A DNA stretch of 64,000 nt from Streptomyces sclerotialus (GCF_040907265.1 NZ_JBFOHP010000002.1:3682501-3746500), one strand, 5' to 3'. Shown: positions 47,571 through 57,648, numbered from the stretch's first letter. Program-made: numbers and translations. The notes: generated by a model from the letters alone, not told the origin.

Positions 47571-50471
47571 TCAGCCCACGCGCGTGAGCTTGGCGCCGAA
47601 GGCCGGTTCCGTCAGGTCTTTCTGGAGCGCCACCGGCACCTTGACCTGGCCCGGACCGCTGCCCGCCGTCAGCACGCCGACCTTCGTGCCGGCCTTCGCC
47701 GCATGCGGGATGGTCTTGCCCTTGTCGGTCAGCCCCAGCTTGACCGTCAGGCCGCTCCAGCCGACCGCCTTGACGTCCGCGGTCGCCACGACCGGCGTGG
47801 TGCCGCCGAGCCCGTCGTCCACCACGCCGACGACATCGCCCTTCTTCACGACCGTACGGTCCTCCAGCGCGCCCTGGGCCGTGGTCAGCAATTCCTTGCT
47901 GACGGCGTTGGCGGTGTCGATGATCGGCGTCCGGTGCTGGCCGAGCACCGCACCGACGATCAGCTGCGTCGTGTCGCCGACCTGCTGCCGGCCCGCGAAG
48001 AGCAGGTTGCCGCCCGCCTTGGAGGTGGAGCCGGTCTTGATGCCGATCGCGTTGTTGTACGGCGGCAGGGTGTTGTAGTTGCGCCACTCCTTGCCGGAGG
48101 GGTCCTTCCACGACGGCAGCTTGGTGATGTCCACCAGCGCCGGGAACTCCATCGCCTTCTTGCCCAGCTTCACCTGGTCCTCGGCGGTGCTGACGGTGGT
48201 CTCGATCAGACCGCTGGGGTCGGTGTACGTGGTGTTCTTCATGCCGAGTTCCTTGGCGGTGGCGTTCATCTTCTTGACGAACGCCTCCTGGGAACCGGCG
48301 TCCCAACGGGCCAGCAGGCGGGCGATGTTGTTGGCGGACGGGATCATGACAGCGGACAGCGCGTCCTTCTGCGTGATCGTGTCGCCTTCCTTGACGGTGT
48401 CGAGCACCGACTCGTCACCGTGACCGGCGCCCTTCTTGCCGTCCTCCTCGGCCTGCTTGTCGATCCGGATCTTCGGACCCGTCTTACCGGGCTTCAACGG
48501 GTGATCGCGCATGATGATGTACGCGGTCATCGTCTTCGCGACACTGCCGATCGGTACCGGCTTCTGATCGCCGTACGAGCCGATCGGGCCCAGCCCGGAG
48601 ATCTCGACGTACGCCTGCCCCTCGGACGGCCAGGGCATCGACGGCTTGCTGCCGTCGAAGGAGTACGTCGCGTCCGAGGTCAGCGCCAGCGTCGGGTCCG
48701 GGAGCGGACGCACGGCCTGCACGATCACGAAGACCAGCAGGAGCAGCAGGACCAGCGGGGTCCAGATCTTGAACCGCCGCACGATCGTGCGGATCGGGGT
48801 CTCCGGCGGCGGCGGGGTGTTGGTGAGCTGCGCCAGGAGGTCGAGCGGGGGCAGCGGCTGCTGCTTCGTACGCTCGGACTCGGGCAGCGGGCCCGGGGTG
48901 CCCTTGCCCTCGGAGGCGGCGGGCGACGGCTGGGCGGCCGCCGGCTGCGGGCCGGGCGCGGGCGCCGGGGCGACGGCCGGGAGCGCGGCGGTCGCGGCCG
49001 GGTCGGCCGGGGCCTTGTCGGCCTTGTCGGCCTTGTCGGTCGGCTTGCCGACGGGCTTCGGCGGCTTGGCCGGCCGCTCGTCCGCCGACTTCAGCGCGAC
49101 GAACTGGCTCGTCCGCTCCGCGTCCCGCTCAGCGGCCGGCTTGTCGGTGTCGCTCTTCTCGGCGGCCGGCTTGTCGGTGCCGCTCTTCTCGGCGTTCTTC
49201 GTCTGGCCGGCCGGCTTTTCGGCGGCCTTCTTCGCGGCGCCGTCCTTGTCGGCGTCGCTCTTGTCGGCGCCGCTCTTGTCGGCGCCGCTCTTCTCATCGG
49301 CCTTCGGCTCGGTGGCCGGCTTTTCGGTAGCCGGCTTCTCAGCAGCGGCAGCCGCGCTGCCGGCCTTCTTGTCCCCGGCCTTCTTGTCCCCGGCCTTCTT
49401 GCCGTCGGCCTCGGCAGCGGCCTTTCCGTCAGCCTTACTGCCGGTCTCGCTGTCCGGGGTGGCCTTGCCCTCCTTCGGGCTGCCGTCCTTCGGGGAGTCG
49501 TCGGCGCCCTTGGAACCGTTACCGGCGTCCTTGCCCGGCTCGGCGGACTCGACCGGCTCGACCACCTCGGCGGCAGCCTCGCCCTTGGTCTCCTCGGCCT
49601 TGGCTTCCTCGCCCTTGGCCGCGGCCTTCTTCGCGGTTTCGGACCGCTTCGGGATGGCCGCCGCGGTCGCCTTCCGGGCTTCGGCGCTCTTCTTGGCGTC
49701 CTCAGTGCCCTTCTTGGTGCCCTCGGCGTCCTTCGCGGACTCGGCGTCAGCCGCCTCCGCGCCCTTCTTCGCAGTCTCCTCCGCGTCGGCGCCGCCCTTC
49801 TTCGCGTCCTTCGGATTCACGGCGGCAAACACTCGGGTCGCCTCATCGGCCGGGGCCGACTTCGGGGTGACGGTTCCGAAAACCGCGGTCGGCTGATCGA
49901 CCTGGCCGGCCGCCTTCTTGCCCTTGCCGCCCGGCTTCCGTACGGGCAGCGCGGGCTCGGCGTCGCCACCGTCCGTCGCCGCGTCCTCGGCCTCCGTGTC
50001 GGCGCCGCCCTCAGCGGTGTCGCCCGCGGGCTCCTCCGCGGCGCGGGAGGCGCCCTCAGAGGCGCCCTCGGGGGTCTCCGCCTTCTCCGCCCCCTCCGCG
50101 TCCTCCGAGGCGTCCTTGCCCGCCACCCAGGCGGCCACCGCCGCCTTGAGACGGGCGTCCCCCTTCTCCGGAGCTCCCTTCCCGGCGCCCGGCTCCTCCG
50201 CGCCCGGCTTCGCGCCGGCCGAGTCCGACTCCGTACCGCCGGCCTCCCCGCCGGCCGACTTCTCGCCGTCCGACTTCGCGCCCTCCGGCGACGTGCCGTC
50301 GGCCTCCGCGCCATCCGTCTTCGTGTCCGCTGCAACCGAATCCGATTCCGCGGACGTCTCCGTATCCGTCGGCGCATCGCGGAGGACCGCGAGCCGCGGA
50401 TCGCGTTCGCTCCCCGCCGTCTCCCCCGACGACTGCTTCTGCTCCGACCTGTCGGGGGACTCGCCCGCCAC
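47571..50471 (-). CDS. D-alanyl-D-alanine carboxypeptidase (S11, PBP5-like) with very long disordered N-terminus
   Basis: 966 residues from the GTG at 50471, which has AAGGAG 6-8 nt before it; ATG at 50486 and TTG at 50519 are longer options. Residues 1 to about 560 are almost entirely Ala/Lys/Glu/Asp/Pro low-complexity, with GADKSGADKSDADKDG-type runs and AEKPATE repeats. One membrane helix follows (WTPLVLLLLLVFVIVQAV, about 570-588), then the extracytoplasmic S11 domain: SVAKTMTAYI (SxxK), SANNIARLL (SxN) and IGIKTGSTSKAG (KTG). It trims pentapeptides in peptidoglycan. Family members usually have a short signal peptide; here a cytoplasmic disordered domain precedes the anchor. Confidence 0.9.
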   Translation of the reverse strand: MAGESPDRSEQKQSSGETAGSERDPRLAVLRDAPTDTETSAESDSVAADTKTDGAEADGTSPEGAKSDGEKSAGGEAGGTESDSAGAKPGAEEPGAGKGAPEKGDARLKAAVAAWVAGKDASEDAEGAEKAETPEGASEGASRAAEEPAGDTAEGGADTEAEDAATDGGDAEPALPVRKPGGKGKKAAGQVDQPTAVFGTVTPKSAPADEATRVFAAVNPKDAKKGGADAEETAKKGAEAADAESAKDAEGTKKGTEDAKKSAEARKATAAAIPKRSETAKKAAAKGEEAKAEETKGEAAAEVVEPVESAEPGKDAGNGSKGADDSPKDGSPKEGKATPDSETGSKADGKAAAEADGKKAGDKKAGDKKAGSAAAAAEKPATEKPATEPKADEKSGADKSGADKSDADKDGAAKKAAEKPAGQTKNAEKSGTDKPAAEKSDTDKPAAERDAERTSQFVALKSADERPAKPPKPVGKPTDKADKADKAPADPAATAALPAVAPAPAPGPQPAAAQPSPAASEGKGTPGPLPESERTKQQPLPPLDLLAQLTNTPPPPETPIRTIVRRFKIWTPLVLLLLLVFVIVQAVRPLPDPTLALTSDATYSFDGSKPSMPWPSEGQAYVEISGLGPIGSYGDQKPVPIGSVAKTMTAYIIMRDHPLKPGKTGPKIRIDKQAEEDGKKGAGHGDESVLDTVKEGDTITQKDALSAVMIPSANNIARLLARWDAGSQEAFVKKMNATAKELGMKNTTYTDPSGLIETTVSTAEDQVKLGKKAMEFPALVDITKLPSWKDPSGKEWRNYNTLPPYNNAIGIKTGSTSKAGGNLLFAGRQQVGDTTQLIVGAVLGQHRTPIIDTANAVSKELLTTAQGALEDRTVVKKGDVVGVVDDGLGGTTPVVATADVKAVGWSGLTVKLGLTDKGKTIPHAAKAGTKVGVLTAGSGPGQVKVPVALQKDLTEPAFGAKLTRVG

Positions 50472-50710
50472 CGGTGTCTCCTTCATACGTCGCGCTGCTG
50501 CTGTGCCCAGTGTTGCCAAGTGTCCTGTGTGCGAGAAGCGCGGCTACGCCGCCGCGCGGCCCGAGGCCCGCGTCCCGCCCTCGGAGGCTGTCGCCATCGC
50601 AGTAGACGAGAACGACATACCTACCGGTTCCCTACCGAATCACCCACGCACTCTCGACAGATGAATGTGAGAGGGGTCACCCTGTCATTCATCCACGCGG
50701 GGAGGCATGG

Positions 50711-51472
50711 ATGGGCAGGAGCCGCAGAACAATTCCGGAGGAGCTTCTGCTGCTCGCTTTGGACCCGGCCACGGGAACCACAGCGCAGCCGCAGTCGCTC
50801 GACCTCGGCCTGGCCGGGGCCCAGCTAGTGGAGCTGGCTCTGGCGGGACGGATAGCCCCTGACGGGGATCGTATCGCCGTGGTGCTGCCACGGCCGACTG
50901 GAGATCCGACACTGGATTCGGCACTCGAGTTGCTGCGACGCCGCGGCAGCCCGGTGCGCGCGGTCCACTGGATCGGCGGGCCCCGGCTGGGGCTGCGCCA
51001 GACCTACCTCACGCATCTGGAGCGGTGCGGCATGGTGCATGCCGTGGCGGGTCAGATGTGCGGGGTACTGCCGACCACTCGCTACCAGGCGACGGACACG
51101 GCCATCAGCCGGGAAATCAGGGCCCGGCTGGACAACGCGATCCGCACCGGCGTACCACCGGACCCGCGGACCGCGGCGCTCGCCGCACTGGCCCACGCGG
51201 TCGGTCTCGGCAAGCACCTCTACCCCGGGAACGAGGGGCGTTCGTCGCGCTCCCGCCTCCGGGACCTCATCCGGCACGATCCCATGGGCGGGCTGGTCGC
51301 GCACGCCGTCATGGACGTGCAGAACGGCGTCGCGGCGCAGCCGAGGCGCGCGTCGGCAGCGGGGCCGGGCCCCGGGGCCGGGCGCCAGCCGGCAGCCCGG
51401 GCGACGGACGGAACAGCAGGCGTTCCGGCACAGCCGCGGCGGGGCAGCATGGCCCGCGTCGGCGCCCGTTAG
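50711..51472 (+). CDS. GPP34 (GOLPH3/Vps74-like) family phosphoprotein
   Basis: 253 residues. TIPEELLLLALDPATGTTAQ, then DLGLAGAQLVELALAGRI and SPVRAVHWIGGPRLGLRQTY match the all-helical GPP34 fold of phosphoinositide-binding GOLPH3 relatives, which are numerous and mostly uncharacterised in Streptomyces. The conserved HLYPGNEGRSSRSRLR segment (about 180) is present. The last 50 residues are a Pro/Ala/Arg-rich extension. GGGGAGG precedes the ATG at 50711. Confidence 0.85.
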   Translation: MGRSRRTIPEELLLLALDPATGTTAQPQSLDLGLAGAQLVELALAGRIAPDGDRIAVVLPRPTGDPTLDSALELLRRRGSPVRAVHWIGGPRLGLRQTYLTHLERCGMVHAVAGQMCGVLPTTRYQATDTAISREIRARLDNAIRTGVPPDPRTAALAALAHAVGLGKHLYPGNEGRSSRSRLRDLIRHDPMGGLVAHAVMDVQNGVAAQPRRASAAGPGPGAGRQPAARATDGTAGVPAQPRRGSMARVGAR

Positions 51473-52435
51473 CCGGACGATCAGGATCCTGGGCGAACAG
51501 GAACTCCGGACGACAGGGACCGGCCCCCTGACGGCAGTTCCGGACCCCTGACGGCAGAACCATGGGCCGGGCGGACAGGACCGGACGGACACAGCAGGAC
51601 GCCGCCGACCCCAGGGCGGCACCGACACGAGCGGTGTTCGCGCGGCAGCAGCGCGCGACGGCCGCCCGCGCGGGACCCCGTCCACGGCAGCAGCAACCGC
51701 GCAGCACCCTCCGCGCGACACCGCTGCCCGAAGCACCAGTGGTGCCGTTGCACGCACTGAAGCACAGCAGTGCCGCACGCGGCAGTACCGCACCGCAGTA
51801 CCGCGTACACCACCGCGAGACACCACCCGACAACACCGCGAGCACCGACAACACCGAGCACTGAGCATCGAACCCCGAGCACCGGCAACGTGAGCACCAG
51901 CGCCCGGCGCCGAGCCGCCCACCCGGTACGGACACCGGCCGGCGGAACAACCGCAGCACCGAGTGCACCGCACCCAGGTCCCGTTCGGGAGCCGCAACAA
52001 GCGCGGGGTGGCGGGCCCGCCGTTCTGGACGACGGCAGCCCCGCCACCCCGCGTGCGTGTCCGGAACGTACGCGGTCGGAACGGGCGCCTCCGGCGGGCG
52101 GCCCGCCGGCACCAGGGCGCCTCGAGCGGGCGTGCACGCCCGCGTACCGGCCCCGCACACGGTCCGGGCCGGTAGGGGCCGTTCACCCACGGAACGGGGG
52201 CTCACGCGCCCGCGTACGTCCCCGCGTACCGGCTTCCGGGCGCCGCGACGCGTCCGTACGCGCTCCCGGTTACCGCCCGTACGTCCCAGCGGCGTGGCCC
52301 GGCCCACCGCTTCCCGTAGGGCCTCTCATACCAGCACCCCACCTTGTCCGGCCATTTCCCAGCGCGGCGCCGACCAGTGGTGGCAATCTGCTGAACAGGA
52401 AAAAACAGCAGTCCGGAGCCGGAGGTGCACGTCCC
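51473..52435. other. 963-bp repeat-rich intergenic region
   Basis: No credible gene. It holds short CA/GC-rich repeats such as GAGCACCGACAACACCGAGCAC, CCGCACGCGGCAGTACCGCACCG and CCCGCGTACCGGC. Open frames here have no recognisable motif. The promoter of the XRE gene must lie at its right end, where an AT-richer GAACAGGAAAAAACAGCAG occurs at about 52393-52411. Confidence 0.5.
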
Positions 52436-53302
52436 GTGGCGTCCAATGTGAATCCCACCGTCAGGCGACGCCGGTTGGGCCAGGAGCTGCGCAGGCTCCG
52501 GGAGCTCAAGGGCATGACCGCGGAGGAGGTCGCGGAGCGGCTGCTGGTCTCGCAATCGAAGATCAGCAGGCTGGAGAACGGCCGCCGCAGCATCAGCCAG
52601 CGCGACGTCCGTGACCTCTGCGGCGTGTACGAAGTCGACGACCACCGCATCGTCGATTCGCTGATGCAGATGGCGAAGGACTCCCGTCAGCAAGGCTGGT
52701 GGCACGCCTTCGGCGACATCCCGTACAGCGTCTACATCGGCCTGGAGACGGAGGCGGCCTCGCTGCGGGTGTACGAGTCACTGCTCGTGCCCGGCCTGTT
52801 GCAGACGCCCGGTTACGCGGAGGCGGTCATCCCCGGCACGGTGCCGGAACTGGCGCCGGACCAGCTGGAGAAGCGCATTCAGGTGCGCATGCGGCGCCAG
52901 GAGCGGGTCAGCGATCCGCACAACCCCCTGCGCCTGTGGGTCGTGCTGGACGAGAGCGCGCTGCGCCGCGTCGTCGGCAGTCACCTCGTCATGCGTGAGC
53001 AGCTGGAACACCTCGTGGAGCTCAGCAAGCTGCCGCACGTGACGGTGCAGGTGCTGCCGTACGACACCGGGGCGCACGCCGGGATGTCCGGCACCTTCTC
53101 GATCCTGGAGTTCGACGACGCGGCCGACTCCAGTGTGGTCTACATCGAGGGCGTCACGAGCGACCTGTACCTGGAGAAGACCAACGACGTGCACAAGTAC
53201 ACGATCATGTACGAGCACCTGCGGGCCCAGGCGCTCAACGCCGACCAGAGCCGGGAGTTCATCGCCGAGGCCGCCAAGCAGCACGCCGACAGCACGGGGT
53301 GA
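52436..53302 (+). CDS. XRE-family regulator with DUF5753 domain
   Basis: 288 residues from a GTG at 52436 with GGAGGTG 8 nt upstream. The helix-turn-helix RRRLGQELRRLRELKGMTAE, then RLLVSQSKISRLENGRRSIS (residues about 8-60) is followed by the DUF5753 domain (about 100-280) with YESLLVPGLLQTPGYAEAVI and SGTFSILEFDD. This pairs with the DUF397 gene 264 bp downstream, as in the whiJ/SCO4543-type loci of Streptomyces that control development and antibiotic production, where the small protein modulates the regulator. Confidence 0.92.
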   Translation: MASNVNPTVRRRRLGQELRRLRELKGMTAEEVAERLLVSQSKISRLENGRRSISQRDVRDLCGVYEVDDHRIVDSLMQMAKDSRQQGWWHAFGDIPYSVYIGLETEAASLRVYESLLVPGLLQTPGYAEAVIPGTVPELAPDQLEKRIQVRMRRQERVSDPHNPLRLWVVLDESALRRVVGSHLVMREQLEHLVELSKLPHVTVQVLPYDTGAHAGMSGTFSILEFDDAADSSVVYIEGVTSDLYLEKTNDVHKYTIMYEHLRAQALNADQSREFIAEAAKQHADSTG

Positions 53303-53566
53303 GGACGGACGAACCGGCCGGACGCCCCTGTCCAGGGGCGTCATTGGGTGGGAAAGAGCTTGTCAGATACTTGCCGGAGGGCTGAATGCCGCCTTCCGGA
53401 GGGGAAGTGGGGCACGGTACACCTGCACCACTTTCACTGAAAAGAGATCAAGGAATATGCCATACGAATGGGTGACACCCCTCTGGCGTCGGTGATGTTG
53501 GCGCGTAGCGTCATGCATACCGAATCCGCGCCAAGTCGCGGCAACCCAGAGTGAATCGGAGCGAAC

Positions 53567-53776
53567 ATGGCAATCCAGCCCAATTCCGCTTTTTCCTGGA
53601 AGAAGTCCTCGTACTCCGGTGGCAACGGAGCCTGCGTCGAGATCGCCGTACCCGCGGCCGAGGCCATCGCGGTCCGTGACTCGAAGGACCCCGACGGCCC
53701 TCGCCTGACGTTCGACACCGCCGCCTGGAGCACGTTCGTGGCGGAGGTCGGCGCCGGTACGTACGACCTGGCCTGA
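53567..53776 (+). CDS. DUF397 small regulatory protein
   Basis: 69 residues: FSWKKSSYSGGNGACVEIAV and VRDSKDPDGPRLTFDTAAW are the two conserved halves of DUF397. These proteins always accompany XRE-DUF5753 regulators and act as their antagonist or partner. It lies 264 bp after the XRE gene with its own promoter-sized gap. Confidence 0.93.
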   Translation: MAIQPNSAFSWKKSSYSGGNGACVEIAVPAAEAIAVRDSKDPDGPRLTFDTAAWSTFVAEVGAGTYDLA

Positions 53777-54079
53777 GCGGGTCGTCGACCCGCCTCTCAC
53801 AAGTCCGCGTCCTCCACACGCGTACTGCCCCTCAGCAACTCCCCGATCCGTTGCGCAACCACACAACTCCATAACCGCACCACTGCACTTCCCACAACCG
53901 CACGACAGACAACCGCACAGCCACAACTGCACGATCACAACTGCACAGTCCAACCTGCACAGCCACAACTCCATTGCTCCACAGCACCACACCGCACCAC
54001 CGCAACGAGCCCTCTCGACTGGATCGCCGTCCCGGCCGAGGGGGCTCGGCCTCGCCCGGGCCGACGCCCCGTCACCCCT
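53777..54079. repeat. CA-rich, G-poor tract
   Basis: Between about 53850 and 54005 the plus strand is almost devoid of G and made of degenerate CACAACTGCAC/ACCGCAC units (about 12 copies). This is a strong strand bias unlike the rest of the window. No gene is seen. The right part (54005-54079) is ordinary GC-rich sequence. Confidence 0.6.
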
Positions 54080-54538
54080 TCAGCGCGCGGCCCCCAGCCC
54101 GGACGCCGCCACCTCGGTGTCCAGCCCCGCGAAGGTGTCCGCCCAGCAGTCGCGCGGACCCGCTTCCAGGAACCACACCAGCGTCAGCCCGGTGTCCACG
54201 CCCGCCACCTGCGGTACGCAGCCACTCCAGCAGCCCGGCCCGCTGACCGGGCTCCTCGGCGTCGATCACCTGCAGGACCAGTCCGGCGTAGGGGTGGTTC
54301 AGCGCATGTGGTCGCCGTAGCGCCCTTCGGTGGGCCAGTACGTGCTGAGGTAACAGCCGGCCGTGACCGGGCGGGCCACCGCCGTCGGGCCCGGGTAGCG
54401 CAGGAGCTGCGGGTCGCGGGTGGCGACCCAGCGGCGTCCCGCGACGATCCACGGCATGGCCGTCGCGCCGGCGACGAAGTGGTCTTCCTCGTACCAGCGG
54501 TTGTAGGCGTACTCCTGGCCGGGGTGCGGCTCGACCAT
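54080..54538 (-). pseudogene. Decayed conserved gene (EthD-like hypothetical)
   Basis: The 5' part reads MVEPHPGQEYAYNRWYEEDH and AMPWIVAGRRWVATRDPQLL, ending TEGRYGDHMR at a stop at 54299. After a missing segment, another frame has NHPYAGLVLQVIDAEEPGQR and LLEWLR. A third has VAGVDTGLTLVWFLEAGPRD through GLGAAR to a stop at 54080. The blocks are in the order of an actinobacterial conserved hypothetical of about 250 residues that I recall beside SDR genes; the enzyme role is unknown. A deletion and at least one frameshift disable it. A divergent SDR pseudogene lies next to it. Confidence 0.65.
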
Positions 54539-54905
54539 GGTGATCAGCGCGTGTGCCCGGGGCGCACCCCGTACGGCCCGTCGGCGGCCGGTTCCCCGTA
54601 CGCCCCGCTCCTGGTGTCTTCGGTCTTGGCAGCCGGCTTCAGCTGACATGGCGTCAGCTGGGGAGGGGTGCGGCGCTGCGCCGAGGCGGCCCGTCACGCC
54701 TCCCGGGACGCCTCCCGGGATGCCTGCCGGTGCGCACTGTCGGCGGACGCCCGCGCGGGGACCGCGGGTGCCACTGACGGACGCCTGCGGGAGTACCACC
54801 GGCAGCTGACGGACGCCTGCGGGAGTACCACCGGCAGCGCCCTTCCGCAGCGGGCCCTTGCACGCCTTCCCTGACGGGCCGCCAGGTGTGGTCAAGGGGG
54901 TGCGC

Positions 54906-55705
54906 ATGCCCCTGCAGGGCAAGACCGTCGTCGTGTCGGGGGTCGGGGGTCGGGGGCCGGGCCAGGGCCGAGGTTCCGGGTCGCGGAGGCGCGCGTACGG
55001 GACGGGGCGTCCGTCGTGCTGGGCGCGCGCACGGCGGAGCGGCTCGCGGCGTGTGCCGAGCGGATCGATCCGGCGGGCGGGTGGACGGCCTGGCGGGTGA
55101 CCGACATCGGGGACGAGGCGCAGTGCGCGGCGCCGGCCGGGCTGGCGGAGGAACGGTTCGGCGGGGCGGACGCGGTGGTTCACGTGGCCGCACTGGACGC
55201 GCACTTCGGCGGGTTGGACGACGCCGACTTCGCTGGCTGGCAGCAGGTGGTGGACGTGAACCTCTTCGGCATGCTGCGGATGACGCGGGCCTGCCTGCCG
55301 TCGATGCGGGCGCGCGGCGGCGGGTCGGTCGTGATGATCGGCACCCAGTCGTCGGCGGCCGCGACCTCCGAGGCGCGGTAGGTGGCGTACGCGGCGTCCA
55401 GAGGGGCGCTGGTCTCCGCGATGTACTCGCTGGCGCGCGAGCCGGGCCCGGACCGGATACGGGTGAACACCGTGCAGCCGGGCTGGATGCGGGGCCCTCA
55501 GGCCGAGGCGTAGGTACGGATGGCGGCGGCGGCCGAGGGGATGCCGGAGCCGGAGGTGCTGGGCCGGCTCGCAGGGCGCATGGCGCTGCCGGAGCTGGTC
55601 ACGGACGGCGACGTGGCCGAGGCCGCGGTCTTCCTCGCGCCCGACCGGGCGCGGGCGACCACGGGCCAGTCGTTGCGGGTGAACGCGGGTGAGCTGATGC
55701 GGTGA
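54906..55705 (+). pseudogene. Short-chain dehydrogenase/reductase, frameshifted with two stops
   Basis: MPLQGKTVVVSGVG opens an SDR, but the glycine-rich loop is frame-shifted. From about 55016 the right frame gives VLGARTAERLAACAERIDPA, VVHVAALDAHFGGLDDADFA and SVVMIGTQSS. An in-frame TAG (55379-55381) precedes VAYAASRGALVSAMYSLARE (the catalytic Tyr is kept, the Lys is Arg), and another TAG follows PGWMRGPQAEA. The end VFLAPDRARATTGQSLRVNA is intact to 55705. Three lesions and an altered active site mark it as dead. Confidence 0.85.
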
Positions 55706-56067
55706 CGCACCCCTGGGCGCACCGGACCAGCCGGGCGCCCTCAAGGGCGCACCGTACGAACGGCCTCCTTTCCGCACCGCACGGGATCCCGCTCCCGTGT
55801 GGTGCCGCCGCGTGCGCGGAGCCTGGCGAAGTGTCCGCTCATGGTGCGGGCGCGGCCGTGGGCACGACAACGAGGCGTGGGGTCAAGAGACAGTAAAATC
55901 GTTCTGTTAGGTGACCCGAGTTCACATCCATGACTCATCAACCCTCTTGACCAAGGCCCGTACCAACGGTTCAATCCCCGAAGTCCCCACTCCCGCGCGG
56001 GGGCGCCGCCGAGGCGAAGTGCGTTTGCTTTCTTGCACGTTCACAAGGCGGACCCCTTGGAGGGGGC
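55706..56067. promoter_or_regulatory. Intergenic region upstream of the symporter gene
   Basis: 362 bp without a gene. A small hairpin GCGCCC-TCAA-GGGCGC at about 55735-55750 may end the SDR transcript. An AT-rich stretch (AGACAGTAAAATCGTTCTGTTAG) at about 55889-55911 is the best promoter candidate for the symporter, which has GGAGGGGG before its ATG. Confidence 0.4.
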
Positions 56068-57624
56068 ATGAACGGTCTCGACTGGACTGTGCTCATCGGA
56101 TACTTCGGCGTCATGGTCGCCATCGGCGTCTGGTCGCACAAACGCGTCGACGACGTGAGCGACTTCTTCACCGCGGGCGGCCGGATGCCCTGGTGGCTGT
56201 CCGGCATCTCGCACCACATGTCCGGGTACAGCGCCGTGATGTTCACCGGGTACGCGGGCATCGCCTACCAGTACGGCATCACCTCGTACGTCACCTGGTC
56301 CTTCCCCATCGCGATCGGCATCGCCATCGGGGCGCGGCTCTTCGCCGGCCGGCTCAACCGGCTGCGCTCCCGGCTGCACGTCGCCTCGCCGCTCGAATAC
56401 CTGAAGTCCCGGTACAACCTCCCCACGCAGCAGGCGCTCGCCTGGTCCGGCGTGCTGCTGAAGATCGTGGACGTCGGCGCCAAGTGGGCCGCGATCGCGA
56501 CGCTGCTGTCCGTGTTCACCGGTGTGTCGCTCAACCAGGGCATCCTGATCACGGGGGTCGTCACGGCGATCTACTGCACGGTCGGCGGGCTGTGGGCGGA
56601 CGCGCTCACCGAGCTGGGGCAGTTCGTGATCCAGCTGCTGGCGGGCCTGGCGATGCTGGTGACCGTGCTGGCCGAGCTCGGTGGCGTCAGCGCACTGTGG
56701 ACGGTGTGGGACCGGCTGCCGGACACCCACACCCAGCCGACGGTCGGCCCGTACACGCTGACCTTCCTGCTCGCGTACCTGTTCATCAAGACCTTCGAGT
56801 ACAGCGGCGGCATGTGGAACCAGGCGCAGCGCTACATGGCGACGAGCAGCGCCCGTGAGGCGCGGCGCTCGGCACTGTTGTCGGCGGCGCTGTGGTTCGT
56901 CTGGCCGGCGGTGCTGTTCTTCCCGATGTGGGTGGCGCCGCTGCTGGTCAAGGCCCAGAAGCCGGACGCGTCGGACTCGTACGCGCTGCTCACCGAGCAC
57001 CTGTTGCCGCACGGGCTGCTGGGGCTGGTCATCGTGGGCTTCTTCTCGCACACAATGGCGATGTGCTCGTCGGACGCCAACGCCATCGCCGCGGTGTTCA
57101 CCCGGGACATCGCGCCGGCCGTCTCGGCGAAGGCGCGCGACTGGTCGCACCGGGCGGGGCTGGTGGCCGCGCGGCTGTCCACGCTCGCCTTCCTCGGCCT
57201 GTCGATGGCCATCGCGACGCAGGTGAACTCGCCGGCCTTCGCCGGCATCATCTCGGTCGTGATCAAGTGGGTGGCCGGGCTGGTCGGGCCGATCTCGATC
57301 CCGTTCCTGCTGGGCATGCTGCCGCTCTTCCGCAGGTCGGGGCCGGTCGCCGCGCTGGTTTCCTGGGCGGCGGGGCTGTTCGCCTTCTGGCTGACGAACT
57401 ACGGGATCGCCGACGTCTCGCTGCAGATCCAGATCGTCTCGCCGGTCGCCGTCTCGCTCGTGCTGTTCGTGCTGATCGGGCTGGTGAAGCCGGAGGACAC
57501 CCCGGAGCGGGACGCGGTACTGGCCCGGATCAACTCCGGCGGGGACGACGACGGCCCCGAGGGCGCGGCGGCACTGCCCGTACCCGGGCAGGCCGCTCCG
57601 CTGGACCAGAAGAAGCCCGTGTAA
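56068..57624 (+). CDS. Sodium:solute symporter (SSS family)
   Basis: 518 residues, 13-14 membrane helices. WTVLIGYFGVMVAIGVWSHK, the DDVSDFFTAGGRMPWWLSGIS sodium-site loop after helix 1 and GVLLKIVDVGAKWAAIATLL are family hallmarks (LeuT fold). The C-terminus is soluble and acidic. The solute is unknown; the close neighbour on the opposite strand is an ADP-ribosylglycohydrolase-type gene. GGAGG precedes the ATG at 56068 by 8 nt. Confidence 0.92.
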   Translation: MNGLDWTVLIGYFGVMVAIGVWSHKRVDDVSDFFTAGGRMPWWLSGISHHMSGYSAVMFTGYAGIAYQYGITSYVTWSFPIAIGIAIGARLFAGRLNRLRSRLHVASPLEYLKSRYNLPTQQALAWSGVLLKIVDVGAKWAAIATLLSVFTGVSLNQGILITGVVTAIYCTVGGLWADALTELGQFVIQLLAGLAMLVTVLAELGGVSALWTVWDRLPDTHTQPTVGPYTLTFLLAYLFIKTFEYSGGMWNQAQRYMATSSAREARRSALLSAALWFVWPAVLFFPMWVAPLLVKAQKPDASDSYALLTEHLLPHGLLGLVIVGFFSHTMAMCSSDANAIAAVFTRDIAPAVSAKARDWSHRAGLVAARLSTLAFLGLSMAIATQVNSPAFAGIISVVIKWVAGLVGPISIPFLLGMLPLFRRSGPVAALVSWAAGLFAFWLTNYGIADVSLQIQIVSPVAVSLVLFVLIGLVKPEDTPERDAVLARINSGGDDDGPEGAAALPVPGQAAPLDQKKPV

Positions 57625-57648
57625 CGCCGCCTCGTACGGGGCCGGGCG

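Noticed and set aside
51770..52435. 222-residue N-terminal extension of the XRE regulator
   Set aside because: It is low-complexity Pro/Arg/Ala translation of repeat DNA without ribosome site. The GTG at 52436 has a good site and matches the family start.
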